Positions 20,723 to 29,669 of a DNA stretch of 64,000 nt are shown here, one piece after another (the first letter of the stretch is position 1; every line of letters starts with the position of its first letter). The notes below the pieces were generated by a model, which was given only the letters and a program-made list of their open reading frames with translations, ran no database searches and was not told where the DNA came from. A program made the position numbers and the translations under genes. The DNA lies in contig NC_017964.1 of assembly GCF_000219915.2 (NCBI RefSeq), positions 310,001 through 374,000 of the forward strand, given 5' to 3'. This DNA comes from Advenella kashmirensis WT001 (lineage in GTDB: Bacteria > Pseudomonadota > Gammaproteobacteria > Burkholderiales > Burkholderiaceae_B).

Positions 20723-21844
20723 ATGCAACATACTGATGACGATTTGCTGCTTGACCCGGTTCGGCGGTTTCTTGCAGAGCAATGCTCGCTGACAGCCTTG
20801 CGCGGTGCTTTACCGACAGACAAACTGCGTGCAGGAGGCGCGCCAGAGCCTGTGCCTGAAGCGCTATTGCTGCAGGCCGATGATGTTGCCGAGGATAATG
20901 TCGGGTGCGACAGCGATCTCTTTGCCGGGATGTGGTCGCAGTTGTGCGAACTGGAGTGGCCCAGGTTGCTGATGGGTGAAACCCATGGCGGGATCGGACT
21001 GGGTATGCCGCAAGCCGTCAAGGTCATGGAGCTGGCCGGCAGTGCATTGCTGCCGCTACCCTTGGGCGCGTGGATGAACACGAGCGCCTTTTTGTCCGAA
21101 CAGGCGGCGCACGCTCCGATATCTCAATGGCTGGATCGCTGCATGCATGATGGGCGCATTGCCGCATTTGCCATTTCTGCGGGCGAAAGCAGAATGTTTG
21201 TGCCGTATTGTCGCCCTGACAGCCCGATAGTGGTGCTCAGCTATGCTCATGGCAAGGTGTGGGCAGGGGTGGCCAAGGGCATCGCTGGCAGCCCGGGCAT
21301 TGATCCATTTATACATAACGGCTGGCTGGACGCACCCATATTGCAAATACAAGACGATTTCGCATGTGATAAGGCCAGTTGGGATACCTTTGAACTGCGT
21401 TCCCGCATGCTGGTGGCCGCTGAACTGCTGGGCGTGGCGGCGCGGGCCCTGGATATTGCCAGTGCCTATGCGCGGGAACGGCAGCAGTTTGGTCGTCCCA
21501 TTGGCAGTTTTCAGGCGATCAAGCACCGGCTGGCCCAGGACTGGATCGACCTGGACAATGCGCGTTTGTTGCTGACACAGGCGGCCGCGAGTATGGAACC
21601 GGCAACGACTGCCGAGACGACCCTGCTGGCGAACCTGGCCGAACATACGGTCCGGCAGGCTGCCGGCGTGGCCGTGAGAAACGCCCTGCAGGTACATGGC
21701 GCAATGGGCATGACCTGGGAATGCGATGTGCATTTTTATCTGAAACGCGCGCATTTTCTTTGCGCCATGATGAATCATCGGTACACCGATGCAGACCGGC
21801 TGCAGCAGGTGTGGCAGCTTAGTGCGGACCGGATGACCATATAA
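20723..21844 (+). CDS. acyl-CoA dehydrogenase, small-type partner
   Basis: Second acyl-CoA dehydrogenase, 373 residues from the ATG at 20723, which follows the previous stop by two bases; the longer upstream frame overlaps the preceding gene and is not used. The N-terminal half is divergent, but the C-terminal helical domain is typical (YARERQQFGRPIGSFQAIKH at about 250-270, then VHGAMGMTWECDVHFYLKRA). This matches the small subunit of paired dehydrogenases (PimD-like). I expect it to assemble with the product of 19539-20720. It is the last gene of the operon that starts at 15527. Confidence 0.85.
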   Translation: MQHTDDDLLLDPVRRFLAEQCSLTALRGALPTDKLRAGGAPEPVPEALLLQADDVAEDNVGCDSDLFAGMWSQLCELEWPRLLMGETHGGIGLGMPQAVKVMELAGSALLPLPLGAWMNTSAFLSEQAAHAPISQWLDRCMHDGRIAAFAISAGESRMFVPYCRPDSPIVVLSYAHGKVWAGVAKGIAGSPGIDPFIHNGWLDAPILQIQDDFACDKASWDTFELRSRMLVAAELLGVAARALDIASAYARERQQFGRPIGSFQAIKHRLAQDWIDLDNARLLLTQAAASMEPATTAETTLLANLAEHTVRQAAGVAVRNALQVHGAMGMTWECDVHFYLKRAHFLCAMMNHRYTDADRLQQVWQLSADRMTI

Positions 21845-21898
21845 GTGCACAATATTGCTTGACGGCAGGGGGGGCACTGGCTATCGTTATGGACCCGC

Positions 21899-22702
21899 TT
21901 GCCTGTGCAGATAAATATCACTGTGATTTCATGGTTTCGCCGCCACACGCTGGCTGCCCATCTTCTTGTTATTGCGCTTGCCGTGCTGCTGTATTCGCTG
22001 TGGCCTGTAGCTGCATTCCTGGTCGTCTCCCTGTATGTGGTGGTGCTTGGCGTGGCCAGTATGAATATGGCAACCAATCTGTTTGTGGACACCCTCAGGC
22101 ATGTTCATCCTGACGGGGGCGCATCCAGCGCGCCAGGCGGGCAGATTGCCATCAGTTTCGATGACAGTCCCACCGCAGGTACTGCGCAGGTCCTGGCCAT
22201 ACTCAAAGCGCATGATGTGAAGGCCACGTTTTTTATTGTGGGCGCGCATGCTGCTGCCCGTCCGGACCTGTTGCGGCAGATCGTCCAGGAGGGACACGCC
22301 ATTGGCAACCACAGCTATAGCCACGCCCATACCCTGCCTTTTAGACGGCCGGCCACGATTCTTGCCGATATTCAGCGTTGCAGCGAGACCATCACAGACA
22401 TTACCGGCGTGACGCCCCGGATGTACCGACCGCCATTTGGTGTGGTCAATCCGGGGATTGGGCAGGCGGTCAGGACCAGTGGGCTGCCTTGCGTGGGCTG
22501 GTCATTGCGCTCTTTCGATACAGCAATTGCCAGTCCGACGCGCCTGCTGTCGCGTATCACAAGCAGGCTGGAACCCGGTGCCGTCGTTCTGTTGCATGAC
22601 TACCCGGCAGTTACACCGCAAGTCCTGCCCGACCTGCTGCAGGAAATAAAGCGCCGAAATCTCACTTGTGTTCTCTTGTCGCCCGAGGCGCTGCAACCCT
22701 GA
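21899..22702 (+). CDS. polysaccharide deacetylase family protein
   Basis: NodB-homology carbohydrate esterase (family 4 type), which removes N- or O-acetyl groups from polysaccharides or related glycans. Two N-terminal TM stretches (about residues 18-50) anchor it, with the catalytic domain outside. Motifs: ISFDDSPTAGTAQVL (FDD, metal-binding Asp), IGNHSYSHAHTL (H-S/T-x-x-H), RMYRPPFGVVNP (RxPxG), VGWSLRSFD, and VLLHDY near the C-terminus. The length of 267 residues is usual. The start is unsure: TTG at 21899, or GTG at 21905; no in-frame ATG precedes the membrane segment. It is a single gene after the acyl-CoA operon. Confidence 0.85.
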   Translation: MPVQINITVISWFRRHTLAAHLLVIALAVLLYSLWPVAAFLVVSLYVVVLGVASMNMATNLFVDTLRHVHPDGGASSAPGGQIAISFDDSPTAGTAQVLAILKAHDVKATFFIVGAHAAARPDLLRQIVQEGHAIGNHSYSHAHTLPFRRPATILADIQRCSETITDITGVTPRMYRPPFGVVNPGIGQAVRTSGLPCVGWSLRSFDTAIASPTRLLSRITSRLEPGAVVLLHDYPAVTPQVLPDLLQEIKRRNLTCVLLSPEALQP

Positions 22703-22750
22703 GGCTGTTGCCTTAGCCGCACTGCCGCCGGGCTTGCGCTATTGACGCGC

Positions 22751-23362
22751 TTATATACCAAGATCGGCGGACACCATGGGCACGACAGAGGCCACCAGCA
22801 GCAGCGCCATCACGATATTAAAGCCGCGCTGTGTGGCTGGCGTAGTAAACAGCCTGCGCATAAGCGTACCGCCGAACATCCACACGCTGATGCACAGCAG
22901 ATTGATGACAATTGCCATCAGGGAGATCTGCAGCAGGGTCAGTTGTCCGATATTGTCCGGTACATAGATGCTGAACATGCTGATCACCATGATCAGGGCC
23001 TTGGGGTTGATCCATTGGAACAGAACGGCATTCCAGAAACCGAAAGGGGACGCTTCATTCTGGACGGAAAGCGGCGTCGGGGTAATCGAGGCGATTTTCC
23101 AGGCCAGCCACAGCAAGTAAGCCAGTGAGGCTATTTTCAACAGATCGATCAGCCAGCTGGCGTGCTGCATTACCCAGTGCAGGCCAAAAGACATCAGCAC
23201 GATCATGAGCCCCATGCCTGCACTGATTCCCAGGCAATGTGGAATCGTGCGGCGTACCCCGAAATTGACAGACGAGGACAACAGCATGAGGTTGTTGGGT
23301 CCCGGGGTTACCGAAGAGACGGCGATAAAAATGGCAAATGCCATGAGCATGGTGTAAGTCAT
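22751..23362 (-). CDS. LysE-family amino acid exporter
   Basis: Inner-membrane exporter of 203 residues in the LysE/RhtB family, probably exporting an amino acid or derivative. Six hydrophobic segments are visible and the family motif VTPGPNNLMLLSSSVNFG is at about residues 18-35. The ATG at 23362 gives the standard N-terminus; the longer frame adds 15 poor residues. It is divergent from a MocR-type regulator, a common arrangement in which the regulator controls the exporter. Confidence 0.88.
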   Translation of the reverse strand: MTYTMLMAFAIFIAVSSVTPGPNNLMLLSSSVNFGVRRTIPHCLGISAGMGLMIVLMSFGLHWVMQHASWLIDLLKIASLAYLLWLAWKIASITPTPLSVQNEASPFGFWNAVLFQWINPKALIMVISMFSIYVPDNIGQLTLLQISLMAIVINLLCISVWMFGGTLMRRLFTTPATQRGFNIVMALLLVASVVPMVSADLGI

Positions 23363-23370
23363 GAGAATCT

Positions 23371-23457
23371 CGATACAGGTCTTGCGTGAACAGACACTAT
23401 ATGACAAGATACCGGTACAGTACCGATACAGTTATATATTGTTTTTTCCTTCCTGTA
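23371..23457. promoter_or_regulatory. lysE/mocR divergent control region with TACAG repeats
   Basis: The 120-base gap between the exporter and the regulator contains an exact direct repeat CGATACAG (23371-23378 and 23424-23431). It also has a further TACAG at 23416-23420, its complement CTGTA at 23453-23457, and a perfect palindrome GGTAC-A-GTACC at 23414-23424. Repeated half-sites plus a palindrome are typical of MocR operators. An AT-rich TTATATATT at 23432-23440 may be part of a -10 region. Confidence 0.55.
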
Positions 23458-23482
23458 CTGCTGCTTTTACCGGAACAGATTG

Positions 23483-25023
23483 ATGACAAGCCAGCCCAGC
23501 CCTCCCGTTCCTGCGCATCTGCTCAGGCAATCCGCAGCCAGCGATGACCGCCGCAAAGATCAATCCCGGCCGGTGCCGGACTCGGCTACCCAGGGCGATC
23601 AGGCTCTCAAGCTCCGGGGGCACCGCTGCTGGCCCATTGGCAGCCGGTACGGTCGGGTTCACATACCCTGGTGGACCAGATTGTGGATCGTTTTGTTGTC
23701 TGCATTGAACAGAATGTATTCAGGCAGGGTAGTCGCTTGCCGTCGGTCCGGCTGTTGGCGCAGGAATTGAATGTCAGTCGCTATACGATTGTCGAGGCCT
23801 ATGATCGCCTGGTTGCGACCAACCACATTACCGCCAACGCCCGGTCCGGTTATTTCGTTCAGCATAAAAGACAGCCGGCACGGGGTATCAAAAGCGGTGA
23901 AATCATACCGACATTGTCCCAGGACAGAATTGATGTCCCCTGGATTCTGAATCGCCTTTTTTCGCAGCAAAACAATCTGGGCTTAAAGCAGGAGTGGCTG
24001 GACACCGAGATTGTCGCGCGTTCCATTCGCAAGGTGGCTCGCAAGATGCAACCATCTGCGCTTATGTATGGCGAACCCTTTGGGTTTGCGCCACTACGCC
24101 AGACGATCATGGCCCAGTTGGCCGCGCATGATTTGCATGTGCAGCCGGCCGGCGAGGTGCTGCTGACCACCGGTGTGACGCACTCGGTGGATCTGCTGAT
24201 CCGTCAACTGGTCCGGCCTGGCGATTATGTAGTGGTTGAAGAGCCGTGCTGGTTTGTCGTGTTTGCCTATTTGCGCATGGTTGGCGTGAATATTCTGACG
24301 GTGGCGCGGACCCCGCAGGGACCCGATACAGCGCAACTGGAAGCGCATTGTCGCAAGCATAAGCCGGTCCTGTTCATCTGCAATAGTACCGTGCATAATC
24401 CTACCGGCTTTACCTTAAGCGCACGGGCTGCACATGATGTGCTGCGGTTGGCCCAGCAGCACGACATGTGGATTGTCGAGGACGATACCTACAGCGAACT
24501 GAGTGCGGGCCCGCCACTGCGTATCAGTACGCTGGATCAGTGCGAACGCACGTTTCTGCTTGGCAATTATTCGAAGACTCTGGGTGCTGCGATGCGAGTG
24601 GGCTATATTGCCGGGCCAGCAAATATTCTGAATGAAATAGCCATGCTCAAGCTGCTTTCCGGCCTGTCCACTTCAAGCCTGAATGAGCGTGTTATTCATG
24701 AAATCATTCACGGCGGGCATTATCGTTCTTACATAGAACGGCTGCGGCAACGCATCAATTGGGCACGCACCCAGATGCTGGAGCGATTGGGCGATCTGGG
24801 CTATGTCCTGGCTCAGCCGCCTGCAGCCGGGCTGTTTCTCTGGCTCGATATGTCCCGCGATGCCGAACCACTGGCTCGCCAGTTGAACCAGCATAATATT
24901 CCGGCCACGCCCGGCTCCCTGTTTTATCCTGATCAGCGCGTCAGCACCTACCTGCGTCTGTCGGTCAGCAGCTATGACCATCCCTATTTATGGGAGGCCC
25001 TTGCAGCCTGGCAGCAGGGCTGA
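23483..25023 (+). CDS. MocR-family regulator (GntR HTH + aminotransferase-like domain), probable frameshift near 23616
   Basis: PLP-dependent regulator. A GntR-type winged helix (FRQGSRLPSVRLLAQELN, then VSRYTIVEAYDRL) is followed by a fold-type I aminotransferase domain (VEEPCWFVVF, CNSTVHNPTGF, VEDDTYSEL, LLGNYSKTLG with the PLP Lys). The long frame opens only at GTG 23671, which falls inside the winged helix. A better start is ATG 23483, with GGA upstream. Its frame runs about 45 codons and rejoins the long frame if one G is missing from the G run at 23616-23620, giving LRGAPLLAHW across the joint and 513 residues. It probably controls the divergent LysE exporter through the repeats between them. 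The first 45 residues are the uncertain part. Confidence 0.8.
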
Positions 25024-25176
25024 TTTGCGCCGCGATGAACGATTTGGCAGGGTTGCCCGCTGGCATACCTTACGGGCAGGCCTGCGATATCAAAACGGCG
25101 CTATTGAATGCTGTTTCGCAAGCGAGTCAGGACGCTTGCATGTGAAGATTCATAAGGGGCGGGATAATTGTCATAT

Positions 25177-25506
25177 TCAGGCTTCGTGCACGGGCGCAGT
25201 GGCAGCATGATGCCTGACCGTGTCGGCGGCCTGCCTGGCTCCGTGGGGATCTGCAAACAGCGGGCTGCTGCCGATGATCTGGCCGTTGGCCGCTTTCAGA
25301 TTGAAATAGGTCTTGCCGTTGGCGGATTTTTCAAAGACGTAGCGGCTGTCCGTTCCGGCATTCTTGCGAACCGACTCGATCCCGTTTTTGGCCGAAGCAA
25401 GGGTCGTATAGGTTTCACTTCTGAGGACAGATGCGCCATCTGCTGCGTGCAGGGAAAAATGAAACTGGCCATCAACGGATTTTTTGAGTTCGAAAGAAGC
25501 AGACAT
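25177..25506 (-). CDS. YegP family protein (DUF1508)
   Basis: Small 109-residue protein made of two similar ~50-residue units (FELKKSVDGQFHFSLHAADG and YVFEKSANGKTYFNLKAANG), the duplicated DUF1508 pattern of E. coli YegP. Each unit ends with a conserved SxxY/S and a helix with Ala and Arg. The biochemical role of the family is not established. The ATG at 25506 fits the usual N-terminus. It stands alone between the MocR gene and a YdgA-like gene. Confidence 0.85.
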   Translation of the reverse strand: MSASFELKKSVDGQFHFSLHAADGASVLRSETYTTLASAKNGIESVRKNAGTDSRYVFEKSANGKTYFNLKAANGQIIGSSPLFADPHGARQAADTVRHHAATAPVHEA

Positions 25507-25856
25507 AGCAATGAATTTCCTTGCAAGTGTAATTGAATAAATACCGCATGAAAGAAACTGCCTGGCAAAGCATACTGCAAATTCGTAAAATGTAAAATGA
25601 AATAATGTGTCTTGCTTTCCGACAAGAGCGTGATGCGGTGCGGGCCGGCCGTGCGTGGGGCGTCAGTCAACGGCACTGTATTCGGTCGGCTGCCGGATGG
25701 CAAGTGTCATGTTGCGCTGCCAGATAATATGCAAGTGGTCCTCGGCGCGCTTACCGGCGCAACCCAACGCGTTGCCTGGGCGCCTTGGCAGCATGGACCG
25801 TGCTATCGGCCACGCCGCCGCCGCTTGCCGACTTTCTCGCACGACGGCTGCCGGTC
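25507..25856. other. intergenic, no gene recognised
   Basis: About 350 bases upstream of the minus-strand YegP-like gene and after the end of the minus-strand YdgA-like gene. Bases 25520-25610 are AT-rich and probably hold the yegP-like promoter. The GC-rich remainder has open frames on both strands, but none with recognisable protein sequence. Confidence 0.35.
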
Positions 25857-27485
25857 TTAGTCTTGCCTGGAACCTTCTTGTTCGGGGATGTGCTGCTCGG
25901 GTGCTACTTGCTCAGGAGCTTGTTGTCCGGATGCTGGTTGCTCAGGGGCCTGTTGCCCAGGCGTGTCGGGCTGCGCAGGGGGCGGGGTCAATTGCCTGAT
26001 TTGTAATTCGGCTGCTGCGGCACGTGTCTGCACGGCGTTGACAAACTCCAGCGGATCGTACTGCTTGCCATTCATGGCTACGGCGCCGGCAGAGGCCAGC
26101 GACGGGTCGCCTTCTATGTTCACGTTCAGGCCGATCTGACCCTGCTTGCGGTACAGCAACTGGTTGGTGACCAGGATATCGATAATAGTGTCCAGTTTTT
26201 CTGCTGTCGTGGGCTCGGGGACCGATCCTGGTGATGTCAACGCGCTGGCGTTAAGCTGGCTGACCCTGTTTGCGACGCCTTGCGGCATGGCCTGGTCTGC
26301 CTGCAACTGAAAACGGACCGAGCGCAGGGCATTGAGCAGCAGGGCGTAGGGGTCGTTTCCGAACTGGGACAGCAGGGGAACCGGATTGTTCAGCGCCACG
26401 TTGATCGTGGCACTGGCAGCGCCTTCTGGCAGGGTCCATGCAATGGGCCCTATCGTGAGTTCAGGCTTGCCCGAGAGCATCAGGTCCAGACTGGCCAGTA
26501 ACGCCAGCCATTGCTGTTGTGGCGCTGCCTGCTCGCCGGCCTGGCCTGCGTTGAGCAGTTGCTGCCAGGCTTGCGTTATAAACTGCATGGCGCCGGCACG
26601 ATCCAGTCCTGAAGCTGCCACGGCATATTGCAATTTGCCAAGATCGGTGCCGTTGATGCGAACCCGGTTCAATACGGTTGTTTGTTGCAGTGCCAACCCG
26701 CTGTCCTGGGTGTCCGCTTCCGAATCGGTCTGGTACTGATCAATTTCCAGTTTTGCATTGTCACTGGCAAGCGAGAATGCTGCTAATGTTGATTGCTGGC
26801 GCCATAACGGGTTCTTTGTATCGCGACCGTCATACTGCGACGACATCTCAAGATCGCGGAAAATTAATGTGCTGGTACCGGTTTCATTTTTTGGCGGCGT
26901 GACCTGTATTAACGGCATGTTGCCGGCAAATTGGGCCACCTGGTTGCTCGCGTCGACCGTGCCTTCAAAATGCATGCCATCAAAATGCAGCTGTCCGTCC
27001 CGCGTATTATTGAATGATAGCGAAGCCACGCTTCCGCGATATCGTGTCTGTCCGTCCAGATGGGTAGTCAGCAACAGCTCAAGCGGTGGCTGCCCCTGGC
27101 TCAGTTCGAACAGGCGTGAGGTTTTTTCATTGTTGATCAGGGTGACGTGGCTGAGCGCCCGCACCGGTTCCAGCTTGCCCTGCTGCAACCGGGACAGGGG
27201 CAGGGGACCGTGCTCGACCTGCACGTTGAAATCCAGCGAATGCGACTGCCCGGCATTGTCGATGCGCAGGGTCAGCGTGTAAGTAGAGGAGAACAGGCCG
27301 GCATCTTTTTTCTCCGACGTCACCTGCACGGGAAGCCCGTTGCTGCGCAGTTGTGCGTTGATGTCCTGCGTGCGGCGGATAACCTGTTCGTCTACTTTTG
27401 TACCGCTATACCACGTGCCACCGAAGTAGCCCAGTATAACCAGCAGCACAACGGCAGCCAGTGTCTTGGTAATTTTTTTGCCCAT
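25857..27485 (-). CDS. YdgA-family protein (DUF945)
   Basis: Envelope protein of about 542 residues, resembling E. coli YdgA over most of its length. It has an N-terminal signal anchor (KTLAAVVLLVILGYFGGTW) and then a family region with VEHGPLPLSRL, LEPVRALSHVTL and, late, AVAMNGKQYDPLEFV. The function of YdgA is not known. The ATG at 27485 (MGKKITK) directly precedes the anchor and is preferred over 27506. The C-terminal ~40 residues are a low-complexity Pro/Gln/Glu tail with repeats of APEQ or PEQ, unlike the enterobacterial protein. Confidence 0.8.
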   Translation of the reverse strand: MGKKITKTLAAVVLLVILGYFGGTWYSGTKVDEQVIRRTQDINAQLRSNGLPVQVTSEKKDAGLFSSTYTLTLRIDNAGQSHSLDFNVQVEHGPLPLSRLQQGKLEPVRALSHVTLINNEKTSRLFELSQGQPPLELLLTTHLDGQTRYRGSVASLSFNNTRDGQLHFDGMHFEGTVDASNQVAQFAGNMPLIQVTPPKNETGTSTLIFRDLEMSSQYDGRDTKNPLWRQQSTLAAFSLASDNAKLEIDQYQTDSEADTQDSGLALQQTTVLNRVRINGTDLGKLQYAVAASGLDRAGAMQFITQAWQQLLNAGQAGEQAAPQQQWLALLASLDLMLSGKPELTIGPIAWTLPEGAASATINVALNNPVPLLSQFGNDPYALLLNALRSVRFQLQADQAMPQGVANRVSQLNASALTSPGSVPEPTTAEKLDTIIDILVTNQLLYRKQGQIGLNVNIEGDPSLASAGAVAMNGKQYDPLEFVNAVQTRAAAAELQIRQLTPPPAQPDTPGQQAPEQPASGQQAPEQVAPEQHIPEQEGSRQD

Positions 27486-27633
27486 GATATGTGTGATGTG
27501 CAACATTCAATGATGTTGCGGCATGCCCCAATGAGTTTAATATTCCGTCAGTCCGATTGCAGACGCAATGTTGCGGAATGTAAGATGTGGCTTGCGGGGA
27601 AATTGCCCGAATGAAACTGTGGATGAATTGTAA

Positions 27634-28128
27634 ATGAAAAAAGTCTACCTTGCCGGCTTTGATGTCTTTCGGCCGGATGCAGCCAGCTATGGGCAATGGC
27701 TCAAAGCGCTATGCGCGCGTCATGGCTTTGCCGGGTTGTATCCGCTGGATAATGCAGCACCGCCGCAGTTAAGCGGTGCCGCGCTGGCCGACTGGATTTA
27801 TCGCGCCAATATTGCGCTGATCGAACAGGCCGATTGTGTCATGGCCAATCTGAATCCGTTCCGCGGTCTGGAGCCCGATTCGGGCACCGTGTTCGAGGTG
27901 GGTTATGCCGTGGCCAGGGGTAAGCCGGTCTGGGTCTATACCGAACAGATACAACCGCTGGTGGCGCAGGCCGGTGTGCAAACGCAGGACGGGCGCGTTG
28001 TGGATGCGCAGGGTTACACGGTAGAGGATTTCGGGATGAATCTGAATCTGATGATTGCCTGCAGCACGCAGATTGTGCAGGGCGATGCACTGGCGTGTTT
28101 GCAGGCGATGCAGGCAGCCGATTCATAA
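27634..28128 (+). CDS. nucleoside 2-deoxyribosyltransferase family protein
   Basis: Enzyme of 164 residues that exchanges or hydrolyses the base of deoxyribonucleosides or related N-glycosides. Motifs are VYLAGFDVF at the N-terminus and VMANLNPFRGLEPDSGTVFE at about residues 69-88, containing the Arg, Asp and catalytic Glu pattern of the family, followed by VGYAVARGKPVWVY. It is a single gene with its own terminator, convergent with the SET-domain gene. Substrate preference cannot be told. Confidence 0.85.
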   Translation: MKKVYLAGFDVFRPDAASYGQWLKALCARHGFAGLYPLDNAAPPQLSGAALADWIYRANIALIEQADCVMANLNPFRGLEPDSGTVFEVGYAVARGKPVWVYTEQIQPLVAQAGVQTQDGRVVDAQGYTVEDFGMNLNLMIACSTQIVQGDALACLQAMQAADS

Positions 28129-28136
28129 TGCTGACA

Positions 28137-28183
28137 GCAGGCCCGCAACAAGACCCATAGTCCTGGCGCGGGCCTGCCTTTAT
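28137..28183 (+). terminator. intrinsic terminator between convergent genes
   Basis: Ten-base perfect stem GCAGGCCCGC (28137-28146) with GCGGGCCTGC (28168-28177), a 21-base loop, then CTTTATT. It sits between the stops of the plus-strand deoxyribosyltransferase and the minus-strand SET gene, and could serve both. Confidence 0.7.
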
Positions 28184-28184
28184 T

Positions 28185-28694
28185 CTACTTATGGTCTTTG
28201 AGCTTTGCCTTCTTTTTTTTGGGTAGAGCCAGCATAGTGCCGCGGCAGGCCTGCGCGCCGCACAGGCATTTATATTGTTCGCGCAGCGTTTTGGTGATTC
28301 TGCCGTCCATGATCAGCCCGTAATCATAAAACAGTTCTTCGCCCTTGAGGATATCGCGAATTGCATAAATGTAGACGCGTTTGCCACCACTGCCTTCCTG
28401 GGTTTCGCAATTTGGATTGCAGCTGTGATTGACCCAGCGCGAATCGTTGCCGCCGTTGCCGCCGTCAATGATCTTGCCGCCGCTGGTGGAAAAAAAGAAA
28501 GTGTGGAACGGATCATCCGGGTTGACCGGGTGCATGTCATCGGCCTGTTTGGGACTGATGCGTTTGCCCGTGTATTCAATGATACGGGTGCCTTGTGGTA
28601 TATTGCGGGCAGCAAAAACACCATTGCCGTGCAACGTGGATTTGCGCACGACATGCCAGGGTGGATTGGCGATATTTTTCTTTTTTTCGATCAT
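28185..28694 (-). CDS. SET-domain protein-lysine methyltransferase
   Basis: Bacterial SET-domain protein of 169 residues, expected to transfer methyl from S-adenosylmethionine to a lysine in a protein. Motifs in order: GVFAARNIPQGTRIIEYTG at about 25-43, WVNHSCNPNC at 87-96 (the SET catalytic/AdoMet motif), ELFYDYG at 120-126, and a post-SET zinc motif with Cys143, Cys145 and Cys150. The tail is Lys-rich. The ATG at 28694 overlaps the panB stop (ATGA, 28694-28691), so it is translated with panB. The target is unknown; such genes occur in several proteobacteria. Confidence 0.88.
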   Translation of the reverse strand: MIEKKKNIANPPWHVVRKSTLHGNGVFAARNIPQGTRIIEYTGKRISPKQADDMHPVNPDDPFHTFFFSTSGGKIIDGGNGGNDSRWVNHSCNPNCETQEGSGGKRVYIYAIRDILKGEELFYDYGLIMDGRITKTLREQYKCLCGAQACRGTMLALPKKKKAKLKDHK

Positions 28695-29515
28695 TTTTTC
28701 TTGACGCCAAAACAATGGTCCAGTGTCGGGAAAGTGCCTTCGCGTACCTCGTTGGCGTAGGCTTGCACGCCTTCGCGGATAGCAGCCTGTACGTCGGAGA
28801 ACTGCCGTGCGAATTTGGGAATGCGGTTGGGCGTCAGATTGAAAATATCTTCTGCCACCAGGATTTGACCGTCGCATTCGGGCGAAGCACCAATGCCAAT
28901 GGTCGGAATGCTCAATGCCTGTGTAATGCGGCGCGCCAGGGGCTCTGCGGTGCCTTCGATCACCACAGCAAAGGCGCCGGCCTGTTCCTGTGCCAGCGCA
29001 TCCTGATAGATGATTTCGGCCGCTTCATCTGACATACCCTGGGCCTTGAACCCGCCCATGGTGTTCAGATATTGCGGCATTAAGCCGATGTGAGCCAGCA
29101 CGGGAATACCGCGGTCGACCAGAAAGCGCGTGGTGGTGGCCAGCGGCGTACCACCTTCATATTTGACGGCATCGGCGCCCGATTCCTTGAGCAGGAACGC
29201 GGCGTTGCGAAAGGCCTGCTCGGGCGATTCCTGATAGCTGCCAAAGGGCATGTCTACCACGACGCAGACATTCTGCGTGGAGCGCACCACGGCCCGTGCG
29301 TGGGCAGCCATCTGTTCCAGCGTGATGGCCAGCGTGTTCTCCATGTTGTAACCGACCATCGCGGTGGAGTCCCCGATAAGAATCATATCCAGGTACTCGT
29401 CCAGCACCCGGGCAAAGGGCGCGGTATAGGATGTGAGCGAGACAATTTTTTTCTGGTTTTTGTAGGCCCGCAATTGCGGGACGGTAATCCGTTTTGCTGT
29501 GGTATGCACACTCAT
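28691..29515 (-). CDS. panB: 3-methyl-2-oxobutanoate hydroxymethyltransferase
   Basis: First enzyme of pantothenate synthesis: it adds a hydroxymethyl group from methylene-tetrahydrofolate to 2-ketoisovalerate to give ketopantoate. At 274 residues the length is standard. Motifs: KIVSLTSYTAPFARVLDE, ILIGDSTAMVGYN (Mg-binding Asp), VVVDMPFGSYQ, VKYEGG and, later, IPTIGIGASPECDGQ. The ATG at 29515 has AAAGG upstream; the longer frame from 29560 is not needed. Its stop overlaps the SET gene start. It is divergent from ilvB, which makes the precursor of its substrate; no panC is present in the window. Confidence 0.95.
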   Translation of the reverse strand: MSVHTTAKRITVPQLRAYKNQKKIVSLTSYTAPFARVLDEYLDMILIGDSTAMVGYNMENTLAITLEQMAAHARAVVRSTQNVCVVVDMPFGSYQESPEQAFRNAAFLLKESGADAVKYEGGTPLATTTRFLVDRGIPVLAHIGLMPQYLNTMGGFKAQGMSDEAAEIIYQDALAQEQAGAFAVVIEGTAEPLARRITQALSIPTIGIGASPECDGQILVAEDIFNLTPNRIPKFARQFSDVQAAIREGVQAYANEVREGTFPTLDHCFGVKKK

Positions 29516-29669
29516 CAAAAGCACCTTTCTGGAAATACGGCTGGCCGCCTGCGGCCACATGGCGAAGGGGTAAGTTTACCGTGTAATCGCGGGTTTTCTG
29601 TCAGTGCATGACAAAAAGGATATTATTTAAGCTTCTATAGAAAACCTGTCTGTCAGTTGGATTTGCATA

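Noticed and set aside
23480..23770. separate small gene upstream of mocR
   Set aside because: Its first half fits as the missing N-terminus of MocR after one added G; its second half overlaps the winged helix in a wrong frame.
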